Part shown: piece after piece, positions 43,901-57,114 of the stretch
Layout: each line of letters begins with the position of its first letter
Numbering within the stretch: position 1 is the stretch's first letter
Notes under the pieces: generated by a model
The model's database searches: none
Seen by the model: the letters and a program-made list of their open reading frames with translations, nothing else
Told to the model about the DNA's origin: nothing
Program-made: the position numbers and the translations under genes
Origin: Purshia tridentata
Taxonomy: Eukaryota; Streptophyta; Magnoliopsida; Rosales; Rosaceae
Length of the DNA stretch: 64,000 bases
Assembly: GCA_003254885.1 (NCBI GenBank)
Contig: QANT01001811.1
Span: 1 to 64,000 of the forward strand
Direction: 5' to 3'

Positions 43901-44651
43901 TTTGGTTATTACATATGACTATACATCTGTTTTTAATAAAAGTAATGTAAGTACCTTGGTAGATTGGAAATTTTCATAACTTCTATAAGTTTTATGTGTT
44001 GAATGATAACATCTAATTCGTTATCAAAGATATCAAGAAAACGGGGCAACTTGGAGGCTCAAGGACATTAATATTAAAGGAGCGAAGTGAAACAGAAAAC
44101 ATTGCAGTGGGAATCAGCATATGGGTATCTTTAACCGGATTAATTTTGATTCCAGTTTCTGAAAGTTAGAAAACATTGCAGTGGGAATCAGCATCATTTC
44201 AATTTTGATTCTAGATAGTTAGTAAACACTTTAAATGGGAATGCATGATTCTGGTTTCTTCTCATTCCCATTTCGGATGCATAAACATGTCATGACCTTT
44301 CAATAATCATACTTGAAGTATTACAGCTCCATACCATCTGAGCCAAGGGTCCAAGGCATTAAGAATGTGCCTAGCACATAAGCACTTTTTCTTTAAAGTA
44401 GAAGTATTGAAATTTTTTATTTGGCATGAGGCAATTACTTTTCTGCTTATGTTACAGTTTTTATAAAATCACAGGTATCCATTGCAAGGGGTCATCCAAG
44501 ATCAGCTACTCAGAGCTACATGAGAACATTAAAACAGGCAGAGTTTGATGAAAACGAATACCATGCAGGTCTTCATCTTCCAAATGTAGGATTTGTCTCA
44601 AGAACTGTAGAGGAACTTATTCCAGTTTCACACAAAGCCTGTCTACATTAA
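40928..44651 (+). CDS. 4'-phosphopantetheinyl transferase (Sfp/AASDHPPT type)
   Basis: Five exons: 40928-41043, 41406-41538, 42413-42657, 43631-43802 and 44475-44651 (843 nt, 280 aa). The enzyme moves phosphopantetheine from coenzyme A to a Ser of acyl carrier proteins. Family cues in order: MERGVQRWVVDISEWDPS; RFVHMEDRKRALVSRLLQYAL; FNFNASHHGDYVAIA; the metal-binding GVDIV motif (residues 117-121); and WCLKEAYVKAIG (residues 167-178) with the catalytic Glu171 and Lys175. Length is normal for the eukaryotic Sfp group. The Arabidopsis relative (At3g11470 as I recall) serves mitochondrial fatty-acid synthesis, so a similar role is inferred. An in-frame ATG at 40883 would add a hydrophobic 15-residue leader. 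Introns 3 and 4 hold transposon-like repeats. Confidence 0.9.
42790..43030. mobile_element. Possible hAT-like MITE in transferase intron 3
   Basis: The segment starts 'ggttgtttggcgcttt' and ends 'gggcacttccagacagaccc', with repeated 'aagcacttt/aagtgctt' words inside, as in plant hAT-type miniature elements. The terminal inverted repeats are weak and no clear target duplication was found. Confidence 0.3.
44090..44290. repeat. Short direct repeat in transferase intron 4
   Basis: 'gaaaacattgcagtgggaat' plus 'cagcat' occurs at about 44096 and 44171, followed by further 'gggaatgcatgattctgg/attcccattt' inverted words. It looks like a decayed non-autonomous element. Confidence 0.4.
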
Positions 44652-44689
44652 AGCGCTGATGAACAGGAGAAAGCATTCTCATATGTCTT

Positions 44690-44930
44690 GTATAGAAGAA
44701 TGTGTGCTTATCTCCACATTGGTGTGTGTTGTGTAAAGTGGAGGGGGAGAATGCAGACCACATTTTTATGCGTAGAAGCTGCTGATCGTAGAAGCTATTA
44801 TGGGTTGCTGTCTGGGAACTTTTGGGGTATAGAGACTATAAAAGGAAAGTGATTACGCTATGGAGATGTGTTTTGGCTCATTTGTGGTGTATTTGGTTGG
44901 AGCAGAATAAGTGTTTTTTTTTTTTAGATA
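44690..44930 (+). mobile_element. LINE reverse-transcriptase tail relic (zf-RVT)
   Basis: Forty bases after the transferase stop codon, the plus-strand translation reads CLSPHWCVLCKVEGENADHIFMRRSC, then a stop. After a shift of frame it continues LLGYRDYKRKVITLWRCVLAHLWCIWLEQNK. The Cys-x2-Cys with 'DHIF' and the 'LW...WCIWLEQN' block are the signature of the zinc-binding domain at the end of plant LINE ORF2. It has at least one in-frame stop, a frame change and no neighbouring RT domain, so it is a short relic, now probably part of the transferase 3' UTR. Confidence 0.6.
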
Positions 44931-47778
44931 GAGGAGGAGGACGTGGAGTTAATTTGTGCAATACTCCTTGTCTTTGTGGGGTTGTCACTCTTCCCTTATT
45001 GGTGATGGGTCTGGTGACTGAGGTACTGCCATTGTATTGAGAAGTAATGCTTGTTTTCTGTTATTCACTTGTAATTCAAGGTTGATGGAAATCAGCCGTA
45101 TATTTTATTGTTTTTGGGCACTGACGGAAGCAACCTCTAGCCCTTGTTTCTTGAGGTGGTCTTCTGATTTCCTTATGGATGAAGTAAAATGGAGTCGGTA
45201 TTGCAAGACGTATAATATTCATAAAATTATTGACATCTCTGTTAATGCTTTTAATTTGTTCATAAAATCATCTCATATTATCTTAGTTACAGGGCTAATA
45301 TGTCTCAATTGTTAATTAATTTTAGAGATTCCAGCTTGCCTAGGGGTTTAGGAGGGATTAGGGTAAACCACTTCACATGTAACCGAAAAATTAAAATGTT
45401 CAAATAAGCCAAAAATTTTCACCCAACCTGCGTTCATTACAACCAAAAAAAGATAGAACAATTTGGACACACAGGTTTTAATTTTATCATTTTATAGGTT
45501 GAAACTTCAAACCCATGTTGCAACCCTTAAGTTGCCCAAAAAGTAAAGGAACATGGAAGATGAAAAGAAGCTAGGAGATGCGTAAAGCTGTTCACATAAA
45601 GCTGTTTTCCTCGAACACATGCCTCTGTGTTCACTGGTGATTAGTTGATCTGCATTTTTCAAAGAAAATACTTGAAACACAGAAAAACTAATACATGCAA
45701 GAACAATGACTTTTGACTCCGGGATAATGATCTACCAAGGAGCTACAAATTAAAAATATCATAAGAGGACAATCACCACTGATCTGTATCAATAGCAAGA
45801 GACCAACTGGTACAAATTCCAACTTCCTGATCTGTATGACTATTCCAACAAAAAAAGATAGAATCTAAAACAACAAAATCAGTGACCTGCCATCTTTGCA
45901 TCTCACTGTCTATTATGTGTGTGGTCTCCAAAGAAACGGCATGAATACAAAATGGAACCAGATTGAAGGCCAAGGAGAATAAATTATACAAAGAAACAGA
46001 GACAGATATCGGGGCAAGGCAAGCATATAGCTAGCTATTATACTACATCTACTTTGCAAATTTTACGATAAGAATGAAAGAGCTGATACAAAAATGTATC
46101 GAGCTACATTCGGACAGGCATCTCCCAAAATAGAACCTGCAACAACAGAACACAAAAGCCAATGAAACAGATTAACAAACAAGTTATGATCAAGTTTGAA
46201 GTAGATATTTTGTACCAACGAAGTACAAGTTATGATCAAGTTTGACGTTGGTGTTTAGTTCCAACGAAGTAGATGTTTATAGATCCATCAACTTTCTAAA
46301 CAGAAAGAAATATTCACAAAATTACATAATTGGAATACCATTACGCACAAATGATGAGGTCTTGAGTATAACAGCTCCTGAACAGGAATAAACCAGATAA
46401 GCTTCCCATTGTCTAGTTGCAATTTACAAAACAAATGTCGAGTAACCCGAAAAGCCTAAGCTGTTAAGAGATAGGCCCCTCCACAATTTGACAACAAAAA
46501 CTCACACTCCCCCACATGTGTAGGCCCACTCTAGTTAACCAAATAGTGCCTTACCAAGAACAAGGGCACCAGGATACAAACACAAAACCAAACAATTAAC
46601 AATGCTCCGGATATCATGTCAAGTAATAGTTCAAAAGCTTAAGTTGTTAGAACATAGGCCCAAGACACATCTCAAGATCAACTCAACAGAACACTAACAA
46701 CAAAGTCACATATTTCTAAGATACATACAAAATTGAAGCAATTAAATTATAACATGATATAAATGAAAATAACATACCTCAATGAATTCCCCTTCCACAT
46801 CTCAGTCTTCAATGATAAAAATGGGAGTTAAAAAAGTATAAACATGTGGGGGCTCGAAATCAGACAGCATCAAAATGAATCCAACAAGATTGATCTGGTC
46901 ATGACTAGGTTAAAGTTTTTAGTAAAACTTCCCATGTCTTTGTACCTCAAAACTGGTTTGCTTAGGAGGAGAGTCAAAGATCCTGGCTGCTAAGACATAA
47001 AGTACTAACACCCTCAAGCCATTCAGAACATATTTCAGGGGAGACATATGTTCTGGCCAAGAAAAATTATCTGGAGTCCACAGTAAATTTAAAGGCATAC
47101 TCTATTGCTAAACCCATGCAATGGGGCAATATATCTCATTAAGGCACCAGTCACCAGCTATAAGGCATATGAAACTTTAATACCCAACAAAATTAGAATG
47201 TACCTGTTAACAAGATTCCACATGATTGCCCACGAAGAGCAGTAACATCAATGAATCAACTAACATATCCTGAGTGTAGTCAAATGCATTTTAACCTTTA
47301 AAAGAACGGTCATTAGATAACCCATCCATAAACACACTGTCACACATAACATACTAATTAGTGCACATCTGCGAAAGAACAGCCACACAAAGAATCTCAA
47401 AATTATTTAAAACTTGAAAAGAAAGAAGTTAGCACTGGTACGCAGATCCCAATAAGCATTATATTTAAGGTAATGGAAAAAGAAGTCGACAGTGCTAGAG
47501 AAAACAAAAATTTAACAAAAGCAAAATTACAGCTCAGAAGAAAACTGTAATTTCTTCTGACAGGAGAATTTATCCGCATCACATAAACAATTGAGATTTT
47601 TTTTTTTTCCCTTTTTTTTCTGAACTTCTATTGATAAGTATACAAAAAGAATGGCCATAATTACATGTGCCCGTTCGCCAGAGCCATAACTTATATTAGC
47701 AGGTTTCCCTCTGACAACAGCACCATCAATCTTGTCTAAACGGTCAAATAATCCAAGGAAATATACAGTATACTGTCC
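44931..47778. other. Region between two convergent genes
   Basis: It contains the 3' flank of the transferase and the 3' UTR of the large minus-strand gene. A strong acceptor on the minus strand (tctgttgttgcag|GTTC, exon start 46136) suggests a spliced 3' UTR or a non-coding transcript. A 46-bp repeat ('caagttatgatcaagtttga' at 46180 and 46226) is also present. No coding gene is supported. Confidence 0.4.
46180..46272. repeat. 46-bp two-copy tandem repeat
   Basis: 'caagttatgatcaagtttga' occurs at 46180-46199 and 46226-46245, each followed by a 'ccaacgaagta' block. Confidence 0.7.
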
Positions 47779-50700
47779 TCATATAAGCATATTCAAGTCC
47801 GAGAGGTCATCCATAGGTATGTCAAGGCCCTCTGTATCATGGTCTTGCAAGTCCTCAACAATGTTTAACCATGTACTCAGATCTTGATTCCCATCAAGGT
47901 CATTGGCCTCTCCTAGTTCTAGTGAGTCTAATTCATTCAACGGCAAGTTTGCAAAATCTATCTGTTGCTTGGTCTCTGTAGGACCCACAGTTATTCCATT
48001 AGAACATATCAGCTTAACCTCTGGTTTTCTGTTATTACTGTTGCCAACCACTCCACTAAAACCACTAGCTGAAGGGACATTGCTAACCAACCCATTTCCT
48101 GAAGTTGATAGCTGGGCTGTCTTCTGCTTGGGCTTCATTTTTGTTTTTCGCTCACCCTTATTGTTACCCAATGATGGGCGACCAGCTTTAGCAACAGAAA
48201 TTCTGGTTGACGTATCTTTGTCCCTTTCTCTTTCACTTCTTTTTCCTTTTGCCCGGCCCAACATAGTATTACCAAGATTTGATGCAGCTTTCAAGGAAGG
48301 ACCACCACCAACGTCATCAAGAAAAACTTCCTTCTTCTTCCCTCTGTTCATTATCGGTCCAGTTTTAGCAAAATCGTGCTCAGAGGGATGGGTAAGACTT
48401 CCAGAAACACCAAAAGAATCCTTGCCATACTTATTGTGATGATCATGCTGCTCAGCCCAACTGGAGGAGCCTGTGAGAAGAAAAAAGAAATTTACTAAAA
48501 GCAGTTCACTCAAAAATAAGTTTCTGTAAGTAAAAACTCTTAGTAAATTGTAGATGTATGGAAAAGGTCCATGCAATGGGATTGCCCTGGGAAAGCACAA
48601 AAAAAGTGTTTCGGGCGAATATCTACCAAAACCAAAACAAGAGAATCGTATCACATAACTTTCCAAATATGCGCAAACACACAGGAAATTATGCTAAAAC
48701 TACAATTACACTTGAAAGCACAAACAGTTTAATAATTAGAGGCCAACCTGACACCCCGGGCTCTTGTTGGGAGTTCTGATTTTCAGGCAGAAAACTTAAA
48801 CCATTGTGTTTCATTGGTTCTGCATTGCTTCCATGAAGAGGTGCAGCAAAAATGACGTCCCGAAGTGCAGGCTCACTAAAGCAACTTTTTCCGGTTTCTT
48901 TATATTTGCGATATCTAGCAAGAGTCCTCTTCATAAAAGCAACAGCAACCTGTTTTGGAACCTTTGAGATCCCATATTTTGAAGCAATACTTCCTCGAGT
49001 GGCCTAAAAACATCAGAAAATGGCCTTTTATGGTCTACAAGAATGCATCTTATATATGCTATGGTTAAATTCAGCTAAGTTGCAAATTAAGGCATTTATT
49101 AATTAAAAAACATCATTTCTCTGCACTTCATCAAGATGTAAGATCTTGGAACATGAAACTTTGAATTCCGTCCCCATAATTTTGCAGAATGAATTCCAGT
49201 TCCATATGCTAAACATGAATACATTCATGATAGACAGCTTCTAATATTAGAGGAATAAACAATTGCAAAAAGTACCAGAAGCTTTCTGTAAGCCAATTCA
49301 AGAAGCCTGTCCATGGCAACCTGCTCACGGTGTCTGCAATTTAACCACATAAGAGTAAACCCACAAAATCCTAAGAAATGTTTATACTGAAAAATGTTAC
49401 GCTCAAAACATCTGAAACACATCTCAATTACTGAATATCCTACCGTTTTTCCATGTCCATGCCTTCTTCAATTGCTTTAATAATTTTGTTCAACTGCTTC
49501 TTTTTTCTATCAACCTACAGATTCAGAAAAATCAGAAAAAAAATGCATATTTTAGCGAATTATGAGATAAACGACAAAGCTATTTGGCCAAACTATTTCC
49601 CAACTTTTTATTCCAAACTTACATGGCATTCTCACATTGGGTTTTACCATACTGTTGTCTTTTTAATGCACTAATGTGGCGTGCATACAATGTGCCACAT
49701 AGGTTGGGGATAAACAATTGGGATGAGTAGCATTTTCCATGAGATAAAAATAGGAAAAGGTGAAGAAAAGAATTAACCAATTGCAAGACAGGAATTATGC
49801 AAGAAAATATTGAAAATAAATAACATTTTTCAAGTTCAATTTAAGAATGCGGAAACTCGGTCATATTTAAGATACATAACCTGTTGGTGAAGTAGCTTCT
49901 GTAGTCCAATAATATCTTGATCAATTGCTTCATCTTCTCCATCTGCTAGATCAGGCTGGGACAAGGCAACCTTGAAGGTGTTAAAATAATGTGGGAAGGC
50001 GTTGAAAAAGGTAACACAGAGAGAGAGAAAGAGAGCTTTCATTCAAAGTAACACCCCACTTCTGCAATGGAACTCACATGCATATTTCCAACAAGAAAAA
50101 AGACTGAACCTGAGACAAACTAGGTAAAGTGAAGCTATACATTTATGGTTATGGAACCGAACAACGAAACTCATTTACACATTGCTCATAGGTTAAGAGC
50201 TTACCACTGTTTCTTGATATAGGCCAACACTTTGTAGCTCCAGCAAGAGTCTATCCTCCAAAGACATATGCTCATATGGGCAATCTGCACCATTTGCAGA
50301 ATACGCAGGGAACATCTCAACATCAGAACGAAATGCTCCAGACTCTCCCTTTGACAACTCATCATTGAATAACTGATTACAAATTCCTGTGGAATTAGCA
50401 AAGCCACTAATCCCATTGCAGGGAAAACTGTCAATAGAACACTGATTAAGAGTTTGAGGACCCAAATTGGTCATGCTTTCAAACTGAATCCCGACTCTGT
50501 TCCTTGGCTCAACATTAATGGAGGCACATGTAGCACCTGTAATATTGTCCCCATTATATTCGGAAGACACAGTTCTCCCTTCAGTGTTTTCTTCAAATTC
50601 CTCAATTTCGTCCTCCATGATTAGAGCTGACAATACTCTTTGGTACAATGGAGGCACTTCCTTCCTTCCTTTAGATTCTAATTGTCCGCACAATATACCT

Positions 50701-53700
50701 ACTTGCTGAATTTGGCCCTGCAAGCTTCTCTCATTTTGCCCGGAAATTAGAGTCTTGGGCACAAACTTTTCTTCATGGACAACATCCTGAGGAAAGAAGA
50801 TGACTATAAATACATAAGGTATGCCATCCTACTCAGCAGGATGTTTGTCTTAACCAGCAATACCTAATAGTAAAGTAGGAAACAAGAAGCATGAGCTGAT
50901 TAAAATAATTTTACATCTCACGTAGATTCAACCATTTATAGAGCGTGTTTTCCCTTTATATGACAAGTGGTTTCAGTGTAATAGTGTATGTCCTTGCAAG
51001 AAAATGACCATTTCCAAAATCATTACACCACTTTGCAGCCATCTTTTTGTAACACTAAACGCTGGATACACCTTTCAAAGTTTGCTAAACCAGAATTAAA
51101 CACCTGAAAATCCTAATGAATGCATAAGGCCTAAGCTTTAATAGAGTCTCGAGTTATATATTTGGGAAGATATAAAAGATCAAACTTCCCCCATTCAATC
51201 AAATGACATATGACACTTGATCAAAACTAACCAACATTAAGGTAGTGCTTGTTTAGCTGGATCAAAACATTAAGGCAGAGCCTTTTATTCTTCTCAAAAT
51301 TAACCCTAAACCCCAAATCTATAGAATTCATTATCCACATTTTAGTTTTTGGAAATTCTGAAAATGAAAATGTCTTTATCAGGACACCGACAATTTAATT
51401 TCTGGGAGCATAGATATATGGTATAGGTGTCATTATGATTTATTATAAAGTTAAAATCACAAGGAATGGGAATGGGAAACCCACCTTCTCATTTGGAAGT
51501 GCAAAACCACCATTTTATAGGTTTTGAAGACCCAAGAGAAAGGCAATCCCAAAACATTTTGCATTTACCCAACATGGGAAAGGAATCTCATACCCATTCT
51601 CAAGTGCCAAAAAAGAGGAAAAAACACAACCTAAGACTAAGAAAGATGGCAGAGATAGCAAAATCATAAGATGCTGTCAAACAACATAATCTACTCTCAG
51701 GCATTACCGAAACATTATTGCCATTTCCAAATATCTGAGATAAGAAATCATCATTCTCCTCCATAGATATGAGCTTTTTCAAACAAAAACATAGAAATAT
51801 GAAAACCATTAGTCAGGGACTGTTTACAAGAAATTTTAAAAAAAATTTGGGTAAGATGTCGCTATAATTTTAGTTATCACCTGCTGCCTCAAGTAGGATG
51901 CCTCCTCTAAACTGACAGGACCAAAGATTGGTTCCATTTTCTTCCAAAATGTACTAGAACAGGAAAAATCTGAAAAAGCAAGCAAGCAATTGTGAAAATT
52001 TGTATATAAACAAAATACGTGTATAAATATGTAAGTATATATTGCTCAAAAAACAAAACAATATGGGTGTCAGAAACATACTTCTGGCATTACAAGCAAA
52101 ACTTGCAGCTGCTAAAAGTTCTTCACTGTCATCATCCAATTCACCTGGAGCATCATATGCAATAGCATATCATTCCAACCCAAATTTTCAAAGAGGCAGA
52201 CCATTATATGCTCTATAATATTTGTAGTTTATTTTCTACTGGAAGAGAATACAAAGAAATGGAAAAAATATATCCTTCTCTAGTGAAAAATTGAAATTTT
52301 TATAATGGTAATGAAGATTCTCAACAGTCAACATTCACAGAGTAAACGAGCATGCATTATCCAAATGAAACCGAAAATTTCAAGAGACTGTATAACAATA
52401 TACAAAACGTTTTTAACCAAATATCCAAAACCAATTACCGTTTGATTTATGAGAAAATTATATGAGAAGATAATTAGTTCATAAGTTGCACAACTTTTAT
52501 TTTTAGCACAAAATGAAAACCAAAACCTGTCAGGGCTGTCAAATTTTTTAAAAAATAAATAAAGAAAACAGCCTATAAGCCTAAGCCTGGTTTATGAAAT
52601 TTCCGATGTTTTGGAAGCTCAAACATCCTAAAACAAGAGCCAATAATTCCATTCTTTTTTCTGGGAACCAAATCAAGGGATATCTCCCAAGACATAACCT
52701 TCAAGTATCATTATTTCTCTCTTTTACCTTTTATCATTAAAATAACACAACATAAATGCATACTCCAAACATAACCATCAATAAAATGCTGACACTTTTA
52801 CCTGCAAAATCAGGAGAACCATTACTTGATATATGCCCAAGACAAGCAAGGGCCTTGCGATCTGACAGTTTCTTCAGAGGAGGACGCCCTGACTTACTGA
52901 AACAAGAACAAACTACAAGGCTTAGATATATTAATGATAAAATCTTACCTAACAGGAGATGATAAAAGATTGAAATAGAAATCACTTCAATCTGAAAGAA
53001 AAATTAACAAAATTAGTTGATACCTTCCATTCCTCTCAGAACCAGGCCTCATACTCTTAAGTGGCTTTGCTGAGGCTGGAGTCTCTAATTTTTCCCTTGT
53101 AGGTATAATGCTAGCCCTAGAAACTGATGAGCCCCTACCACTCCTTCCTTGTCTCCGCACACCAACTCCAATTTCCTCTTTATTGAGCCTTTTATTCTTC
53201 TTTGTAAGTAATATGGAAGAACCAGTATTCTGAACAGCAATCATAGCTCTCTCATCTACTTCACCGCTACCTGGTCCCTTCTCCTTCAATCTATTTTCAC
53301 GATTTTCACCAGCACCAGATTCTTCACTTTCAGATAATCTGGCTGGAGATGATATATTTTCGTGTTTAACTCTAATTTGTTGGACCCCATTACCAACACC
53401 CTTGGGAAGAAGCAGCCCATTGGTCCCAAAAGAATCTAATCTAGCACCCACATCAGAAGGGGAACAGCCTTCTGAGGGTATCTGCACTTCATCATGGTTT
53501 GAGACAGGAGACACTAGATTTGCTCTTCTGGTACGAGAACTTTTTTGTGGTCTCTGACCAGCCCATTGCATGGGGGGAGAGGCTGATCCTGTGGGCATAG
53601 GGCGCTTGCGATTATTAACCACACTTACTGAAGGATTTTTGTTTACACTTAGAGGTGTTTCCCATCCCTCAACTGTTCCAGATGTGCGAAGAAAACTTGG

Positions 53701-56700
53701 AGATGAGTTGCATGCAGTCATAGGGCCACTTCTCGGTGCCCTTGAAGCCTTTACTTTTGTCACTGGATTAGGACTGGGTATTTGACTATCCTCGCGAACA
53801 TTTGTTCTGAACAAAGTGATAAGTAGATCAGAGATTCAAAAAGTTGGTATAAAATATTATGATAATAAATGAGTCAAAGAAACCTTGAATGCAGATACAA
53901 GAAACTCTTTGATAAGAAAAGAATGATACATACTTATTGTTTCCCTTTGGCATAAGTCGATCCTTACTCAACCCAGCTATTAAATCCCTTGAAAGAGAGA
54001 CCTTGTCCTGCTCGTTCTTGAGCATAACACGGGCATTTGCATTGGCAGACAAGGAATTGCAGTCGAACTTGTTAATACCATTACTACCACTAGACATTCT
54101 GCAACAGTTGAGAAGTTTCACATTTTATTTCATAGCAAGCAGAAACTATACTAATAATGGGCTTCCCTAAAAGCAAATACCATTAAAAGGAACAAAATCC
54201 TGCGTCAAAGAAAGGTGCGTCAACTCATAATCAAAAGATTTAGTGCCCTCTGGCAATATTATTCTAAAAGGCATATACTAATGTATTGATTTTTAATTTC
54301 TAAACTATTTAGAAGATCTAAATCTGAAAGGCTTCTTTTCTATTCATAATGATCGTATTGGCAGTGGTGCCTTTTACTTATATTCAAAATTCTTGCAAGT
54401 GCTAATATTTCCCCTCTTCCCCAAATATTTAGTCTATCATTAGCACCTATACTCACAAACTTCTCTCTAAGAAATTGTCCACACTTCATTTCTTTTTGTA
54501 TACAAAACAGAAAAATCCCAAATACAGTCCTTGAAGTGTCTTGGATTTCCACTCTAGTCTCAGAGACTCAAACTAATGTAAAAAAAGAGAAAAAGAAGAG
54601 AGAGAGAGAAGATACACAAGAAAAAAATAACAAAAGCTGAAGCATACCAAAAATATCTTCCAAATTCTAAGAATTGGATTAATCAATCAACTTAAAAATA
54701 GCATGAATTTCCTTTCTTTTTAGCCATGAATTTAGCTAATGGCATGGATTGCCTAGAAAATATTATTGTAATAGCTATTTCTTGCAATCTTAAATCATTG
54801 CAAAATAATTTTGGTATCCAATATATGTCTTCAATTAATTCAATTTTTACTACACTATCATTCTCCCAACCTTACAAGAGTTCTTTTCATGGTTGGATAT
54901 CAATCAACCAAATAAAAGTAGTATAAAACTCATGATTTCAAAATAAATTCGTTTTACGATAAATGAGGGTGGGGTCTATTGGGATAACCATTTCATGCAT
55001 GGCCTCAAAATTTGCTAAATTTGGTCCCTTCATTAACACCTACTCAAATCATCCTTGGGGCAATACATCAGTGATGGGAAAACCATATAAGAAGAGTCCA
55101 CATTTTCGTTAGAATTCAATTAGGTTTCAGCAGAGTGGAATTCTGGGTATGATCATAAATTTCTTTAAAATATGGTGGGCCTCTAACATCTCTAGGGATT
55201 AATCCCTTGACTTGTGAATGGCATATGCACCTATATTTCTCAAATTATTTTTCTTTCTATCAAGTCATTGTGAATATTTAACATTACAATAAATTTGATT
55301 AGACTATTCCAGACACATAATATTTGTGGCATGAACAGCCCCCCTCTCTCTCCCCCAAAACCAACAAAAAAATAGAAAGTAAAATGTTTGTTATCAAATA
55401 AGAGATCACCTGAGACTCTGGGAATCAAGAGCTTGGGGACCAGGATCGTCATTTGGCTTCTGATGCAAAGTTCGTTTTCGCTCTGCATCACCATTTGTGG
55501 GTCTGCTTAGAAAAGTGCCTACAGAACGCTTCCTTTTCATCTTTTTCTCCCACGCTTCCCCTCCAGTAGGCAGTCTGCGAATCTTTTCTTCAACAAGATC
55601 AGAACCTTCACCTCTGAGCATATCCCTATCTTTTTCCATAACCATGGACTGCCTGGCGGGCATATTACTTCTTCCTTCAGCCTAAAATGATGATATTTTA
55701 AACACAAAAAGCATATGTTATGAAAAAAGATTCACAGGTTCAGAAACAAAGGTAATTTCATGTCAAGTTCCCAAAGAATCTTTAAGCAAGTAGAGATTAT
55801 GAAACGTGGAGTGTATTATAGAGTTTAAATCTGAACCCTGAAAATTTATTTTCATGGTTTCCCTGATTCCACACACAATTTTAACGGGCTTTTGAAAATG
55901 ATATATGTTCGCACCATGAGGTTAAAGCTAAAACACCAAAAGGAAAGTAGATAGAAGGCAATAAAACTTGCTGTATACAAACCCTTATTTCTGTGAACGA
56001 TGAGCGAACACGCCTATTCATCACAACAGTCTTAGTCCTATCCTCCAGCCTTTGGTTCATAAGATCTGGAGAGTTTCGATGAATCTGAGCTACCATCTTC
56101 AACAAGTTTGACCCACCTGATCTTTCATTTGTAATAAACTCATTCCGTTGCTGCTTCTTTAAGTTTAAAGCTTCACAATACCTGTTCAACTTGTCTACAG
56201 ATTCATCCAACCTCTTTGCTCTACCCCTGACAAAAAATGTTGCATCATCAGCAGAGGGCTAATTTTAGAAGCCAACCTAAGAACATTACATTCAAGGCCC
56301 ACTCCCAAAAAAGGATGAATATGACGGTATCGGTGCAAATATCAGTAGTTCATATTTATGGAAGTATCGGTAGTTCAAATTTATGGAAATATCACTAAAA
56401 TTTACCGAAAAAACTGAAACTAATTTGAAAACAGATGAATCTTTTATGAAACTTTAGGACATACTAAATCAATTAACAATGCATCAATTAAGCATGTAAA
56501 TTTCATAAAGTAGTATATCCTCGATATGTTTATGACCGATATGAATAATGCAGTGTGTTGCCACAGCTGCTGGCACATGTATGTTCTTGAAATTTGAATT
56601 CTAATGTGCAAACTTCTTAATTTCGTAGCACAGAACATGACAATTTATTTTTAATTTACCTAATAGCTAGTATTACCTGGCCTTGTTTGAGGCGTCTAGC

Positions 56701-57047
56701 ACACTCGCTTTGAACCGTTTTAGTTCCTCTTCGGCATTGCTCCCAAAAGATATCCCCAGAACTCTCCTTAACTCACTTAACCAAGTACACTTCTGATCTC
56801 CCATTGTAATAGGATCTAACATCAAACACTGAGGTAGTGGAGGCAAATTCCCTGTCAAAGTAGCATTGCCTCTGGGCGTATTACCACCAGAAGTAAACAT
56901 CCGGCTATCACCACCCTCACGGAAGCTTCCAGACCTATCCAAACTGCCACCAGGGTAGCTTCCCCTCATCCCATTTGGATAGCCCCCAGTAAAAGCCAAG
57001 TCCTCTGGACTGGCTGAACTCGGGTCAAATCTCACACTTCCCGCCAT
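47779..57047 (-). CDS. Plant-conserved Ser/Arg-rich protein of unknown function
   Basis: Fifteen exons: 56677-57047, 55983-56220, 55410-55681, 53934-54098, 53024-53806, 52802-52896, 52082-52144, 51881-51969, 51708-51773, 50205-50786, 49881-49970, 49444-49514, 49276-49333, 48748-49003 and 47779-48470 (3,891 nt, 1,296 aa). Exon 11 could start at 49955, five codons shorter. The protein begins MAGSVRFDPSSASPEDLAF and matches, from memory, the family of Arabidopsis At2g19390/At4g29790, often labelled serine/arginine repetitive matrix-like. Visible segments: KRLDESVDKLNRY (helical); basic KKMKRKRSVG (nuclear signal-like); a long Ser/Arg/Pro-rich middle in exon 5; SGRPPLKKLSDRKALACLGH; DQDIIGLQKLLHQQ and VDRKKKQLNKIIKAIEEGMDMEKR (helical); VPKQVAVAFMKRTLARYRK; a Lys/Arg-rich region KGERKTKMKPKQK; and an acidic tail ending LDIPMDDLSDLNMLI. 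It is probably nuclear. No enzymatic motif was seen. Confidence 0.88.
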
Positions 57048-57114
57048 TACTCAAGCCCAATTGAACCAACTCATATCAACAAAGAGTTTCTTCGTGAAAA
57101 CCTAGTAGTGGTGA

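Noticed and set aside
45773-45991. 72-codon minus-strand frame
   Set aside because: No domain, start context or splice support; more likely 3' UTR or non-coding sequence.
47903-48439. 178-codon plus-strand open frame
   Set aside because: It is the antisense of the last exon of the large unknown gene, with no start context, domain or splice logic of its own.
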